DNA of 64,000 nt from Thermophagus xiamenensis (GCF_900112795.1 NZ_FONA01000007.1:124001-188000), one strand, 5' to 3'. Shown: positions 19,697 to 29,937, numbered from the stretch's first letter. Numbers and translations: made by a program. The notes: generated from the sequence alone by a model not told the origin.

Positions 19697-19827
19697 ATTA
19701 ACCAAACCGGTTTGGATTGAGTCCCAATCTATCAATAAACAGATAGTCAATATTAAACAGCTATTCGTCAAAAGATTTTGGAATAAAAGAGTTAAAAGAT
19801 TTTATTTGGATATAAGTTTATAAACCA

Positions 19828-21300
19828 ATGAATTTATCCAAATTATTTTGTACATCATCAATAAGGTATAAGCCCAAATGCATAAAAGATCCTTCGATTT
19901 TTTTTGGAAGCAACTATGCCTCTGAATTCATTCAATCGCTTCAGGCAGCAATCCCCCTTAATAGTTTCATTAAACCCATAGAAACCCTTGCTCTTAAAAT
20001 TTCAAGAATTTGCCATGCCGATTACGTTCTGATTACACAATACACCAACGATAATAAATTTAAAGTAGCAGCCTGTACCCAATTTAATCAGGTTATTAAC
20101 AAAAAGGAGGTTACACCTTTCACCATTCCATTTTTACCCAAATTAATTGAAAACCCCATAACCTTTAGTCAAAACAGCAATGAGTTACTATCTTTAATAG
20201 AAATTACAGACCACCATGACCATATGGTTACCGGAATGCTAATTAAAGACACACCCAGTACCATTCTGGGTGCCATATTTATCCTCTCAAAGAAAAATCA
20301 ATCGAAACTACTAATAACCAACACCTTAAAATACTTCTCTTTTTACGTAACATCTGAATTGCGACACTTAATAAGTAAAGAAAACCTTGAGGAAAAAAAC
20401 AGAGAACTTTTAAAAACAGAAGAAGAACTTAAACAAAAGAACAGATTATTGGATAACCTCAATAAGAATCTATCCAAAGCCAAACAAATTGTTGACGAAA
20501 GTAGTCGTTTGAAATCTGCCTTTTTAGCTAATTTAAGTCACGAAATACGGACCCCCATGAATGTTATTATGGGATTTACGGAATTGCTAAATGCCGAGGA
20601 TATGTCGGCCAACCAACGCCGCCAATATATTGACATTATTCAGCAAAACGGAACACGACTTTTGCAGATTATGGATTCACTTATCGACATATCCCGTTTT
20701 CAGGCAAAAAAAATCGGAAAAGAACTACAGGCATTTTCCCTTAATCAGATGATGAAATTGCTGCATAAAAGCTATCTTTCAGAAATCAACATTTCGGGCA
20801 AGCCTTTAAACCTGGAACTTTCTTTACCTGCACCCGACGGAGAAGATTTTGTTTATCTTGACAAGGAAGCCACATTTAAAATACTGAACCATTTATTGGA
20901 CAATGCTGTAAAGTTTACCGCATCAGGCTTTGTAAAATTTGGATATGAAATAGGTGAAAAGCAGATCACCTTTTTTGTAGAGGATAGTGGTATTGGCATT
21001 CCGGAGGGTAAAGAAAAAGAAATTTTTGATCTATTTAGACAGGGTGATTTACGGTTAAGTCGTCAATATGGCGGTACAGGACTGGGCTTAGCTATTGCTA
21101 AACGATATGTCAATGCCATGGGAGGACAAATTTGGTGTAGTAATCGTAACGATGGTAATCAGGGAGCTGTTTTCAAGTTTACACTACCTTCCAAATCCCT
21201 TCCTACTTATGAATTTTTATCGAATACTACTTCCGACAAAAACACAGGAGATTTAAAGCAAACATTGATCTCAAACACCTGGAAACCAAAAAATCGTTAG
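19828..21300 (+). CDS. Soluble sensor histidine kinase (GAF-like, HisKA, HATPase)
   Basis: A 490-residue two-component sensor without membrane segments. Residues about 35-180 look like a GAF-type sensory domain, followed by a coiled coil (about 183-225), HisKA with phospho-acceptor His238 in LANLSHEIRTPMN, and an ATPase domain (about 340-460) with N-box LLDNAVKFTA, G1 VEDSGIGIPEG and G2 YGGTGLGLAIAK. No response regulator is adjacent, so its partner and signal are unknown. It is convergent with ald and follows the repeat unit after the tRNA. Confidence 0.9.
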   Translation: MNLSKLFCTSSIRYKPKCIKDPSIFFGSNYASEFIQSLQAAIPLNSFIKPIETLALKISRICHADYVLITQYTNDNKFKVAACTQFNQVINKKEVTPFTIPFLPKLIENPITFSQNSNELLSLIEITDHHDHMVTGMLIKDTPSTILGAIFILSKKNQSKLLITNTLKYFSFYVTSELRHLISKENLEEKNRELLKTEEELKQKNRLLDNLNKNLSKAKQIVDESSRLKSAFLANLSHEIRTPMNVIMGFTELLNAEDMSANQRRQYIDIIQQNGTRLLQIMDSLIDISRFQAKKIGKELQAFSLNQMMKLLHKSYLSEINISGKPLNLELSLPAPDGEDFVYLDKEATFKILNHLLDNAVKFTASGFVKFGYEIGEKQITFFVEDSGIGIPEGKEKEIFDLFRQGDLRLSRQYGGTGLGLAIAKRYVNAMGGQIWCSNRNDGNQGAVFKFTLPSKSLPTYEFLSNTTSDKNTGDLKQTLISNTWKPKNR

Positions 21301-21344
21301 TAATTGTATCACTCATTTGGCTTTATGGCCAACACATCCAAAAC

Positions 21345-22574
21345 CTAAAAAGCAGCCATTAGCAAACCAATATCCTTTGAAGGCAGGTTAAAGCGTTCTC
21401 CCAAGGTATGATTGGTTAAAATGCCTTTATAAAGATAGAGTCCATGGCTAACCCCTAAATCCTGTTTAATAAGCTGACTAACACCACCTGACATAGCCAG
21501 CCGCAAAAGAACCGGCGCAAAGATATTGCTTAAAGCGATGGATGCGGTACGTGCTACGCGCGATGCTATGTTATGCACCCGGTAATGAATCACTCCATGC
21601 TGAATAGTAACGGCCGACCCATGAGACTTGGAACTACACCCGGCATCGAAACAGCCCCCATTCCCCATACTCAAATCAACGATTATCGAACCCGGCTTCA
21701 TACCGGCAATTTGTTCTTCAGAAATAAAAAATCGGCTCTGAGGATCAAAATATCTTAAACTACTAATAACCGCATCGGCAGACTTGAGTGCCTTACTAAG
21801 CACTTGGGGATGTAACACCGAAGTAAAAAGTCTCTGACCCACATTTCTTTCCAATTCACGCAAATTGCGATATGAATTATCAAAAACCTTTACCTGACAT
21901 CCCAATCCCAATGCAGCTCTTACTGCAAACTCGCCGGCAGTTCCGGCACCAATAACCACAACTTCGGCAGGTGAAATGCCGGTGATTCCGCCTAACAAAA
22001 CCCCTTTGCCATTTTTCTCTTTACTCAAATATTCGGAGGCTATCATTATGGCAGTATATCCTTCAATTTCACTCATACTACGGATAACAGGATAACAGTT
22101 GGATTCATCTTTAAGAAATTCATAGGCCAAAGCATTTATTTTTTTATGCATCAGCTGCTGAATGGATTCTCTATCTTGCTTAAATATATGCAACAAAGAA
22201 ATAAGTAACTGTCCTGGCGAAAAAAGTTGCCGCTCTTCTTCGTTCGGAGGTGCTACTTTTAATACCACATCACATCGAAACGGCTCTTCATGGTTATCTA
22301 CAATCTTTGCACCGGCTTCCGAAAAATCATGGTCAAAATAATTAGCCCCATTTCCGGCGCCGCTTTCAATAACTATCTCATGACCATTGGCAGTCAGTAA
22401 TTCAACGCCCTGGGGAGTAAGAGGAATTCTATTTTCTCCTTTCTCATGTTCCCGAGGGATACCAAATGACATTGATTTCTGCCCCTTTCCTATTTCCAAT
22501 AATTCCTCTTTGGGCATTAACCCTGTTTGGTTAATAGCAAAATACTGCGATGCGCTTTTCCCAATATCGCCCAT
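21345..22574 (-). CDS. ald: Alanine dehydrogenase / transhydrogenase-family protein
   Basis: A 409-residue NAD(P)-dependent dehydrogenase of the AlaDH/PNT family, expected to interconvert alanine and pyruvate plus ammonia. Visible are GIPREHEKGENRIPLTPQG (substrate domain) and the Rossmann motif VVVIGAGTAGEFAVRAA (about residues 220-235 from this start). The start chosen is the ATG of MGDIGKSAS; an in-frame ATG 17 codons upstream gives an unlikely hydrophobic leader, and the family N-terminus PKEELLEIGKG follows this start well. In Bacteroidota this form sits near tsaE and porX, as here. Exact substrate is inferred. Confidence 0.82.
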   Translation of the reverse strand: MGDIGKSASQYFAINQTGLMPKEELLEIGKGQKSMSFGIPREHEKGENRIPLTPQGVELLTANGHEIVIESGAGNGANYFDHDFSEAGAKIVDNHEEPFRCDVVLKVAPPNEEERQLFSPGQLLISLLHIFKQDRESIQQLMHKKINALAYEFLKDESNCYPVIRSMSEIEGYTAIMIASEYLSKEKNGKGVLLGGITGISPAEVVVIGAGTAGEFAVRAALGLGCQVKVFDNSYRNLRELERNVGQRLFTSVLHPQVLSKALKSADAVISSLRYFDPQSRFFISEEQIAGMKPGSIIVDLSMGNGGCFDAGCSSKSHGSAVTIQHGVIHYRVHNIASRVARTASIALSNIFAPVLLRLAMSGGVSQLIKQDLGVSHGLYLYKGILTNHTLGERFNLPSKDIGLLMAAF

Positions 22575-23208
22575 ATCTTTATCTATATAATTTAACAAAC
22601 CCCTGGGGTATCCCACATAAATCACCCTTCGAAAACACTAACCACATTGGGATATCCTTATTCAACTTGATTAGATTTCTTGAACAATGAAAAAATTTCT
22701 TCAAGGAAGCAACCCAACCCTGATTTTAAAAGATTTTATCCATAAAAATTCCAGGACAATTATCTCTTCTTATTTGTTACCTTTTATAACGCCGATTAAT
22801 TACCAATATTTGACAAATATATAATTTGTTTAAAACCCATTAAGGCCAGCGCACACTCTTTAATTCTTTAAAAGCCAGGCATGCATCCAGGCGAATGGAA
22901 AAAACTGTTCCCCGCAAACCCTAGAATTGATAAATATTCCTACTATATTCTGTCTGTCCACTTACTTTAAGCCTTTGTTGGTCAAGTTGGTTTCAGTTCA
23001 GCTTTTTCGGCACATAATATACAAAAATTTTAAGTCTTCCGAAATTAATATTATCTATTTCGTTTTCAACCCGAAACCAAAGCTCAATCAGTTTAAAAAA
23101 ACTATCATTGTCTTCATTGGGCCCACGTTATCAATATACATCCTGAATTAATTTTTTCTACTGTAAATAAGGATACTGGTGATGTTCGTTTTTCCCGACA
23201 GTATGAAA
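22575..23208. other. Intergenic gap, no gene seen
   Basis: About 630 AT-rich bases between ald and tsaE. It holds a palindromic patch ACAAATATATAATTTGT near 22813-22829 that includes a minus-strand TATATTTG, a possible -7 element for ald with no clear -33 box. I see no convincing gene or repeat copy. Confidence 0.5.
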
Positions 23209-23631
23209 TTAAACCGAAAACTTTATCGACCTGGAACCATCTGCATTTTCAGTCATCCAAACATCAAGACGGTCGTCGGGCAAAACTTCGGCTATCTTCT
23301 CCGGCCATTCAATCAAACAAATATCGTCTCCAAAGAAGTAATCTTCATAACCGATATCAAATACCTCGCTAACATTTTTTAGGCGGTAAAAATCGAAGTG
23401 ATATACTGTTTGATTGTCGGAAGTAACGTATTTATTAACAATGGCAAAACTAGGACTCGTAACCGGGTCAACCACCCCTAAGGCACGGCATAAGCCCTTA
23501 ATAAAAGTAGTTTTACCTACGCCCATATTGCCGTGAAAAGCTATTATACGTTTCTCCTTAACCACAGGTAAAAATTCCCGGGCAATTGCATCGATATCCC
23601 CTTCCGAATGAATAATGAGTGTTTTTTCCAT
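23209..23631 (-). CDS. tsaE: tRNA threonylcarbamoyladenosine biosynthesis ATPase TsaE
   Basis: TsaE is the ATPase partner of TsaB-TsaD in making t6A37 on tRNAs reading ANN codons. The 140-residue protein has the Walker A motif HGNMGVGKTT (residues 33-42), then SPSFAIVNKY and HFDFYRL, and the IEWPEKI motif near residue 108, all typical. Its start is 22 bp downstream of the porX stop codon, which suggests co-transcription with porX. Confidence 0.95.
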   Translation of the reverse strand: MEKTLIIHSEGDIDAIAREFLPVVKEKRIIAFHGNMGVGKTTFIKGLCRALGVVDPVTSPSFAIVNKYVTSDNQTVYHFDFYRLKNVSEVFDIGYEDYFFGDDICLIEWPEKIAEVLPDDRLDVWMTENADGSRSIKFSV

Positions 23632-23653
23632 ATTTTTTGAAACTTAAGAAACA

Positions 23654-25213
23654 TCAAAGCGGAACCAGTTCAACAAGGGGTATTAACATCTCTTCCAGAG
23701 AGATACCTCCATGCTGAAAAGAATCCTTGTAATAATTAACATAGTAATTATAATTATTGGGATAGGCAAAGAAATCATCCTCTTTTGCAAAAATATAAGA
23801 AGTTGAAACATTAATACGCGGTAAAAAGATGCTTTCAGGTCTTTTTACCTCATACACTTCTTTAGCGTTATAGTCCAGATTTTTCCCTTGTTTAAATCGC
23901 AAATTAGTATTGGTATTTCTGTCGCCTATAACTTTTAACGGATGTTGAACGCGAATAGAACCATGGTCAGATGTTAAAACTATTCGGTTTTTTGCCTCCG
24001 AAAGTTTTTTAAATAATTCATATAAGGAAGAATGGACGAACCAGGAACGGGTTAATGAACGATAAGCCGACTCATCGGAAGCCAGTTCCCGAATCATCTT
24101 CAACTCCGTCCGGGCATGTGACAACATATCAATAAAATTGAAAACTATCACATTCAAATCATAAGAATTTAGTTGCCGGAAATTATCAACCAATTTTTTC
24201 CCGGCATCACTATCACTAATCTTATGATAGGAATATGTAAAGGAACGCCTCATCCGCTTCATAAAGGTTCCTATCAACTCCTCTTCATACTGATTACGAC
24301 CACCTTCCTCATCCTCGTCCGTCCACAGGTTGGGATAAAGCTCCTGTATTTGTAACGGCAACAATCCAGAGAACAAGGCGTTACGGGCGTATTGGGTCGC
24401 CGTAGGCAGGATGCTGCAATAAAGATTGTCATCAGCAATATCAAAAAAAGGGGTAAGCTCATTTCTTATGGTTTCCCACTGGTCAAGTCTAAAATTATCG
24501 ATAACAATTAAGACCACCTTTTGGCCTTTATCAAGAAGTGGAAGAATATAATTTTTTAAAACACGGTGCGACATTAACGGCCCATCACCATCCAAAAGCC
24601 AATTTTCATAATTATTTTTTACGGTTCGTGCAAATAATTGATTGGCTTCCCGTTTTTGCATTTTTAGAACCTCATCCAAGGGGCTATCGGCATTTTGCAG
24701 TTCCAATTCCCAATAGACCAATTTTCGATAAACCTCTTGCCACTCTTCCATTGAAAGATTATCACTCAACCGAAAGCCAATATCTGAAAACTGAGCCTGA
24801 TAATCACTGGTGGCCTTTTGAGATACTAATCTGTCGCGATGTACATGTCGTTTAATAGATGATAATATCTGTGTGGGTTTCACCGGTTTAATCAAATAAT
24901 CGGTAATTTTGCTGCCAATAGCCTGGTCCATAATATCCTCTTCTTCATTTTTGGTTATCATGATAACCGGCAAACCCGGGCGAATCTCTTTTATTCTGAT
25001 TAATGTTTCCAGGCCGCTCAGCCCCGGCATATTTTCATCAAGAAATACCAAATCAAAGTGGTTTTCTTTAAGGACATTTAAGGCATCATTGCCATTAGAT
25101 GCAGTATCAACCAAAAAACCTTTTTGTTGAAGAAAAATAACATGCGCTTTTAAATGCTCTATCTCATCATCAATCCATAATATTCTAATTTTTTTTATCT
25201 CTTCCATAGCCAT
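23654..25213 (-). CDS. porX: Type IX secretion regulator PorX (receiver + PglZ)
   Basis: A 519-residue response regulator with an N-terminal receiver (about 8-125) and a C-terminal PglZ domain of the alkaline phosphatase superfamily (about 160-519). The receiver keeps the acidic pair Asp15-Asp16, phospho-acceptor Asp59, Thr87 and Lys109. The PglZ part shows VVLIVIDNFRLDQWE and LTSDHGSIRVQHP. In Porphyromonas gingivalis, PorX with PorY controls type IX secretion genes through the sigma factor SigP. Two ATGs two codons apart are equally good starts. It follows porW by 24 bp and precedes tsaE by 22 bp. Confidence 0.92.
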   Translation of the reverse strand: MAMEEIKKIRILWIDDEIEHLKAHVIFLQQKGFLVDTASNGNDALNVLKENHFDLVFLDENMPGLSGLETLIRIKEIRPGLPVIMITKNEEEDIMDQAIGSKITDYLIKPVKPTQILSSIKRHVHRDRLVSQKATSDYQAQFSDIGFRLSDNLSMEEWQEVYRKLVYWELELQNADSPLDEVLKMQKREANQLFARTVKNNYENWLLDGDGPLMSHRVLKNYILPLLDKGQKVVLIVIDNFRLDQWETIRNELTPFFDIADDNLYCSILPTATQYARNALFSGLLPLQIQELYPNLWTDEDEEGGRNQYEEELIGTFMKRMRRSFTYSYHKISDSDAGKKLVDNFRQLNSYDLNVIVFNFIDMLSHARTELKMIRELASDESAYRSLTRSWFVHSSLYELFKKLSEAKNRIVLTSDHGSIRVQHPLKVIGDRNTNTNLRFKQGKNLDYNAKEVYEVKRPESIFLPRINVSTSYIFAKEDDFFAYPNNYNYYVNYYKDSFQHGGISLEEMLIPLVELVPL

Positions 25214-25237
25214 TTTTCTTAAACAATTATTTTCCCG

Positions 25238-28033
25238 TCAGTCATTTCTTGCCCTTTCGGTATAAGTGTAATCCGGTATTTCACTTTCGTTAATTACAAT
25301 GGTCGAAGGATTACTTTCCGATAAATATTTTTCCAGGAAGAAAGCTCTATATTTTTCCATATCGCTGACATCATGAATTTTTTGCCAATTAACATCATTA
25401 ATAATCATCACAAAAGGCTCGCCAATTTGGGCAACATTGAATACCGAAGGCTGATTAATTAATGAGAAGAAATAGTCTAAACCACTTCGTTTATTATCCA
25501 ACGGCCCGCTCATCAAAACAGTTTTGTCTGGCGATACCTGTAAAACCTTTAGTTGAAGGGTACGGGTGGTAAAATGGTCAAAGTTAAAATTGGCCAATTG
25601 GAACATTAGTTCGTTTACATCGGCCTGCCTGTCTGCCACTATAATCAAATGATGAATAGTGTCGGGTGCCAAAATAAATTCATCGGCATCCTTTTCTTCA
25701 TTAACAAGAGAAGCCCCATGCTCTGTCATCAAGTTATCAGAAGGTTCAAAGAATGCAGAAAAATCAATTACACCGTTTTTTTGACCATTATTAAGTTGTT
25801 GAAGCCAATAATCGGCAACCACAGCTTGCTGTGACTGTGGAAAATCCTCCACAATCTGTTGCAGTTGTTCCCTAAACAAAGTATCCTGATTAAGCTGACT
25901 ATAGGCCAAAGCATTTATCAGTAACGACTGAGGCAATAGTGGCTCGTAACGCTGATGGATTATCGAAGATGTTACCTCAACAACACCCTTCCAGTCATTT
26001 TGTTGCAACTTTTGGTATGCCTTGGCATAGGTTTCTTCCATTTTGGTACTTAGGGCTTCAAGATTTTCATAGTAATCAGGATTACTGATAAATTGCGCAA
26101 TAGTGCTGTTGGGATAGTTCCGGACAATCATATTTCCGTAATAGTCGAGACATGAACTGTTGTGCATTTCCCGGCAAGCCAGGTAAATCCCCGTAATGGC
26201 CTCTTCAGTATAAGTTGATTGTGGATATCGGACTAACAGTTCTTCGAAAAGGGCAACAGCTTCTGAATATTTACTAAAATTATTGGCAAGAATATTAGCG
26301 GCAGAAATTAAAGCTTCTTCAATTTTTCTGTGAGCCTCAGCCTTTTCTTCTGAAGTTAACGGTAATCCGGCCAAAAGGGTTTCCTGACTAATTTCTCCAT
26401 TAGAATTTTTCTCATTGACAGGTTTGTTAGATTGGTCAGGGGGTAAATTTTGAGCAAAAGGGTCATCAGGCTGTGACTGATTATTAGCGTCGGATTGTAA
26501 TACCTGACTTTTTTTGTCGGACCTTCTCCAGTCATCCTCCAGATTACGTCGTCCCCATCGTTTTTCAAACTCCATTTGTCCGAGGCTAACTAATGGCGGA
26601 TTATAAAAATACCAACTATCGGATTCATCATTTGCGCTATTATTTCCATAGGCAAAGTTGCGGTAAAAAAATGCATCATCTACATTATCAACAAAATCAT
26701 TTGCATCTTCAAGCTCTTGTTTTTGTTGGATTAATTGCTCAATAAATCGGTTTCTTTCATCTTCAGGCATAGCTGCAATTCGTAACACACTATCCTGGTG
26801 TTCAATAATTCTCAGATTTTCGGCCAATGGTGCCAATTTATTTTTAATATGCTCAATTTCAGGGATACTATGATAATCTTCCGGAAGTATTACCAGTGCA
26901 GAATCGTAATAAGCATCCGCCAAAATATAATTCCCGTTCTGAAAACTAATATCTGCCATTTGCTTAAAAATTTTACCGGAAATAACAGGGTTATCGTGTG
27001 CATATCCGGCTGCCAATTGTAAATTAGCCAAGGCCATAATGGTATCACCCTCATTGAACCAGGTTTCTGCTATACCCCGGTATATTTGTCCCCGATAATT
27101 TTGATTTTTATACTCTTTAGCATATTTCTTCAAAATATTTCTGGCAATGTCCGGTTGGTCGGGTAAGCCTGCAAGAAGAGCCTGCTGAATTCTGGCATGG
27201 ATAGTTGTCTCATAGTCGGGTTTTAACCTGCAAACCTTGTTAAAGGCATCATAAGCAGTATCATAATCCCCTACTTTTTGAGCCAATTGTCCCAGTATAA
27301 AATACCATCTAATTTTTTCCCACTTATCGTTGGTATTCGATGCGGCATTTTGACAATATTTGAGTGCTTCATTATAATTCTTCTGTCTCATCCAAAGCCA
27401 GGCTAATGTGGATTGCTCCAGCACAAGATAAGGATTTCTTTCCCCGGCTTCGGCTCTATATTGTTGTAATAACTGTAAAGCCCTGTCAAAATCTTCCATT
27501 TCAATGTAAGCGCGAGCCATCCAAAGCATGGCCTCCAGATGCGTTTTATGGTCAGGAAAAATTTGTAATACCATATCAAAAGCACTGACTGCTTCATACC
27601 AATTTTGGGAATAGATATGGGCTTTACCTATCAAAATCCAGGCATCATCGACCCATCTGTTAAACTCACGTTGATTGTAAAAATCCTGGTATTCAGGATT
27701 ATTAGAGGATGGCTTCCTTTGGGGTTTAACGGTGATAGAATGTTTATCAATTAACTTCAGGCCTTTACGGATAGCTCTTTTCATTTGGGCCGTCGGAACC
27801 TGCCCATCGGCCTGAACGCAATAGGCAAACATGGGAAGTATTTCAGAAAAATCATCCGCCAGTGATTCACGCATTTGTTCACGCCCTTCCTCGAAACTTT
27901 GAATACCATTAAATAAAACATTATATCTGGCGGTAAGATTATGATAACTTCTGGAAAGCCAGGTATTTTTCCCGGTAGAACAATTGGCAAACACCACCAA
28001 CGAAAAAAAATATATCAGCCATTTACTCTTCAT
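25238..28033 (-). CDS. porW: Type IX secretion TPR lipoprotein PorW/SprE
   Basis: A 931-residue lipoprotein with signal peptide and lipobox ending at Cys18 (FFSLVVFANCS). It has TPR-type helical repeats through residues about 115-400 and 560-740, an acidic linker between, and the SprE/PorW N-terminal signature STGKNTWLSRSYHNLTARYN. PorW is a periplasm-facing component of the type IX secretion and gliding apparatus. It stands directly before porX, so a machine part and its regulator share a transcript. The start codon overlaps the conserved end of a dispersed repeat unit at 28027. Confidence 0.88.
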   Translation of the reverse strand: MKSKWLIYFFSLVVFANCSTGKNTWLSRSYHNLTARYNVLFNGIQSFEEGREQMRESLADDFSEILPMFAYCVQADGQVPTAQMKRAIRKGLKLIDKHSITVKPQRKPSSNNPEYQDFYNQREFNRWVDDAWILIGKAHIYSQNWYEAVSAFDMVLQIFPDHKTHLEAMLWMARAYIEMEDFDRALQLLQQYRAEAGERNPYLVLEQSTLAWLWMRQKNYNEALKYCQNAASNTNDKWEKIRWYFILGQLAQKVGDYDTAYDAFNKVCRLKPDYETTIHARIQQALLAGLPDQPDIARNILKKYAKEYKNQNYRGQIYRGIAETWFNEGDTIMALANLQLAAGYAHDNPVISGKIFKQMADISFQNGNYILADAYYDSALVILPEDYHSIPEIEHIKNKLAPLAENLRIIEHQDSVLRIAAMPEDERNRFIEQLIQQKQELEDANDFVDNVDDAFFYRNFAYGNNSANDESDSWYFYNPPLVSLGQMEFEKRWGRRNLEDDWRRSDKKSQVLQSDANNQSQPDDPFAQNLPPDQSNKPVNEKNSNGEISQETLLAGLPLTSEEKAEAHRKIEEALISAANILANNFSKYSEAVALFEELLVRYPQSTYTEEAITGIYLACREMHNSSCLDYYGNMIVRNYPNSTIAQFISNPDYYENLEALSTKMEETYAKAYQKLQQNDWKGVVEVTSSIIHQRYEPLLPQSLLINALAYSQLNQDTLFREQLQQIVEDFPQSQQAVVADYWLQQLNNGQKNGVIDFSAFFEPSDNLMTEHGASLVNEEKDADEFILAPDTIHHLIIVADRQADVNELMFQLANFNFDHFTTRTLQLKVLQVSPDKTVLMSGPLDNKRSGLDYFFSLINQPSVFNVAQIGEPFVMIINDVNWQKIHDVSDMEKYRAFFLEKYLSESNPSTIVINESEIPDYTYTERARND

Positions 28034-28121
28034 TCGTTTATAAGTAATTGGTAGAATGAATTCCGCATGGCTTGAATAAGAGCTTTTATTATAGTGTTAA
28101 ATCCATCAGCCATGCCCTTCA
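28027..28121. repeat. Dispersed repeat, diverged short unit, upstream of porW
   Basis: The left end CTTCATTCGTTTATAA contains the porW start codon (CAT at 28031-28033). TTCATTC (28029-28035) pairs with GAATGAA (28054-28060), and GCATGGCT (28065-28072) pairs perfectly with AGCCATGC (28108-28115). The primary sequence has drifted from the other units, but both pairings are kept. Confidence 0.7.
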
Positions 28122-28179
28122 TCTTCTAAACCATTTTTATCAGTACAGACATCCCTTAGTTTATTGTCTAAATGAGTCT

Positions 28180-28338
28180 TAAAATCATTTATTCAGCAGA
28201 AAGTCAGCAGCCATTGGTGCAACCACTACTAACCACTGTTCATTAAGCACTAAAACCTTTTTCTGCCTTCAGCCGTGCACCCCGGACTTTGTCTTGTTAT
28301 TCTTTTGTGACAAACCTTCAAGGCCATGCCCGTTTCAT
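28180..28338. repeat. Dispersed repeat, partial long unit
   Basis: Contains the heptamer zone in diverged form (TTCTGCCTTCAGCCGTGCAC) and the common tail TTTTGTGACAAACCTTCAAG followed by GCCATGCCCGTTTCATC. It lacks a clear left end. It lies in the gap upstream of porW. Confidence 0.65.
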
Positions 28339-28552
28339 CACAAATAATAAACTAAAAGGCAAAAAAAATATTACACAAAATGTACAAGAAAATTTTTCCT
28401 GCTTTCAACAACAAATATAATCATACTAACTGAAGAATAGTTAAGAAGATACCAATTAGAGCAAACATGTTGAACCAATTTATTCCTCATATAGAATAAG
28501 TTTATTAAAGGGGACAAGAATCCAGCATAATGGTAATATTAAATTCACTAAA
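28339..28552. other. AT-rich intergenic stretch, nothing recognised
   Basis: No gene. A minus-strand TATATTTG (28412-28419) could be a -7 element for porW, without a -33 box. Otherwise nothing stands out. Confidence 0.4.
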
Positions 28553-28652
28553 TTTCATTCGTATAAATTTTATCTAAGTTATTGGTCGAATGGAACTCGC
28601 ATGACCTAAAGTTTATACATGCTCTTATTGTGACAAGTTTTCTTGGTCATGC
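28553..28652. repeat. Dispersed repeat, best-preserved short unit
   Basis: Runs from TTTCATTCGTATAAATTTTA to TTGGTCATGC. TTTCATTCG (28553-28561) pairs with CGAATGGAA (28587-28595) with one wobble, and GCATGACC (28599-28606) pairs perfectly with GGTCATGC (28645-28652). It is followed three bases later by a second, long unit, so the 15-base end sequence appears as a direct repeat flanking it. Confidence 0.85.
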
Positions 28653-28655
28653 TAG

Positions 28656-28850
28656 TTTCATTCGTATAAAATTTACTTATATAATTAGTTTAAAGTCCAT
28701 TATGGCCATCCCTCACCCCTTAATCCCCTAAAGGGGAAATTTCCCAACCCGCAATCATAAAATCGATAAATCTCACTTCTGCCTTCTGCCTGTGCACTTC
28801 TGCCTATATCATTTTATACATGCTCTTTTGTGGCAAAAGTCGCCATGCTC
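28656..28850. repeat. Dispersed repeat, long unit in tandem
   Basis: Starts TTTCATTCGTATAAAATTTA and ends with the heptamers (CTTCTGCCTTCTGCCTGTGC), TTTTATACATGCTC and GTCGCCATGCTCGG. The middle differs from other long units and includes a small palindrome CCCCTAAAGGGG. Confidence 0.8.
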
Positions 28851-29100
28851 GGTTCCTTCAAGAATCCGCATATAACACAACTCAAATGCAAAAAAATAAT
28901 TATTTTTGTAAAGCTATATATACAAAAGCCGGCAATATTTAAGAACCAAAGGCCAACTAAAAATATTCTTACAGGCGAAGCAGTCAGGCCAATAGTATCA
29001 GCAATTAGCTAAATATTTTACAGATATTCAAAATTAACGTTACTAATAAAAGAGTACTGAAAGCCACTTAACAAAATTTCTAACCAAATTTTGGAAAGAT

Positions 29101-29799
29101 ATGCCTGTTAAGTACGGATTAATCCCCCATAAGATTGGGGCAAACGACAAGGAAGAGTATACTTGTTTGATAACCAACAGTGACGTGGTAACCGACGAGG
29201 ACATTTTAGAAGATATCATTTCGAGAGGTTCAACCATCAAAAGGTCGGATGCCATTGCCGTAATTCAGGGGTATCATGAATCGGTTCAACGTTTTACCAG
29301 ACAAGGGAAGCGCATCAACTCCCGACTTTTTAAGTCCCATTTTTCAATATCGGGAAAATTTAAAAGTTCAGACGAACCTATTGATGCGTCACGTCATCAG
29401 CTAAAGCTATCGCTGACGCCTGGTCCGTTGCTTCAGGAAGTTCTCCCGTCGATTGAAATTGTCCGGGTAAAAATTAAGCCTCCGAAGCCCACCATAAAAA
29501 GCATAACAGACCTAAAGACCAATATAATAAATGCCGGATTTACTCCCGGGCAAGCCATTTCAATCAAAGGTTTTAACCTTAAAATCAACCAACAGGACCC
29601 ACGCCAGGGGGTGTTTTTTATTGACCGGGATGGTAATACTACAAGGGCAGAAAATATTGCAAAAAATAAACCTTCTGAACTAATTGTCTTTACTCCCGGT
29701 GAATTATCCGGAACTTATTTTATTGAAGTCAGAGCAGTACTGCATAGACGCAAATCGTTACGAACCGACCGTTTTATAAAAGGGCTCAAAACCTTATAA
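29101..29799 (+). CDS. HU-like DNA-binding domain protein with DUF4469
   Basis: A 232-residue protein of a type common in Bacteroidota. The N-terminal half (about 1-125) resembles an HU/IHF-like DNA-binding fold (VVTDEDILEDIISRGSTIKR, then IQGYHESV). The C-terminal half (about 130-232) is DUF4469-like and beta-rich (GFTPGQAISIKGFNLKIN; ELSGTYFIEVRAVLH). There is no signal peptide. It would act on the nucleoid, but its targets are unknown. It is flanked by repeats on both sides: dispersed units upstream and a 46-bp tandem array downstream. Confidence 0.8.
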   Translation: MPVKYGLIPHKIGANDKEEYTCLITNSDVVTDEDILEDIISRGSTIKRSDAIAVIQGYHESVQRFTRQGKRINSRLFKSHFSISGKFKSSDEPIDASRHQLKLSLTPGPLLQEVLPSIEIVRVKIKPPKPTIKSITDLKTNIINAGFTPGQAISIKGFNLKINQQDPRQGVFFIDRDGNTTRAENIAKNKPSELIVFTPGELSGTYFIEVRAVLHRRKSLRTDRFIKGLKTL

Positions 29800-29937
29800 A
29801 ACCTTTAAAATAGTATTCATCCGACAATTTATATACAACTCCCTTCAGACATCAACCTTTTAAAGAAATCTTTATTAACCCTTTAGAAGATATAAATCAT
29901 CCCAAGGGTATAGTATTGAATTAACAATATCAATATT

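Noticed and set aside
22927-23151. 74-codon frame between ald and tsaE
   Set aside because: Rich in Ile, Phe, Lys and Asn as expected by chance in AT-rich DNA; no family resemblance or conserved context.
28830-29012. 60-codon frame upstream of the HU-like gene
   Set aside because: It begins in the end of a repeat unit and has a composition expected of AT-rich non-coding DNA.
28034-29100. Degenerate insertion sequence
   Set aside because: No transposase remnant in any frame and no terminal inverted repeats of IS type; the content is explained by the dispersed repeat units.
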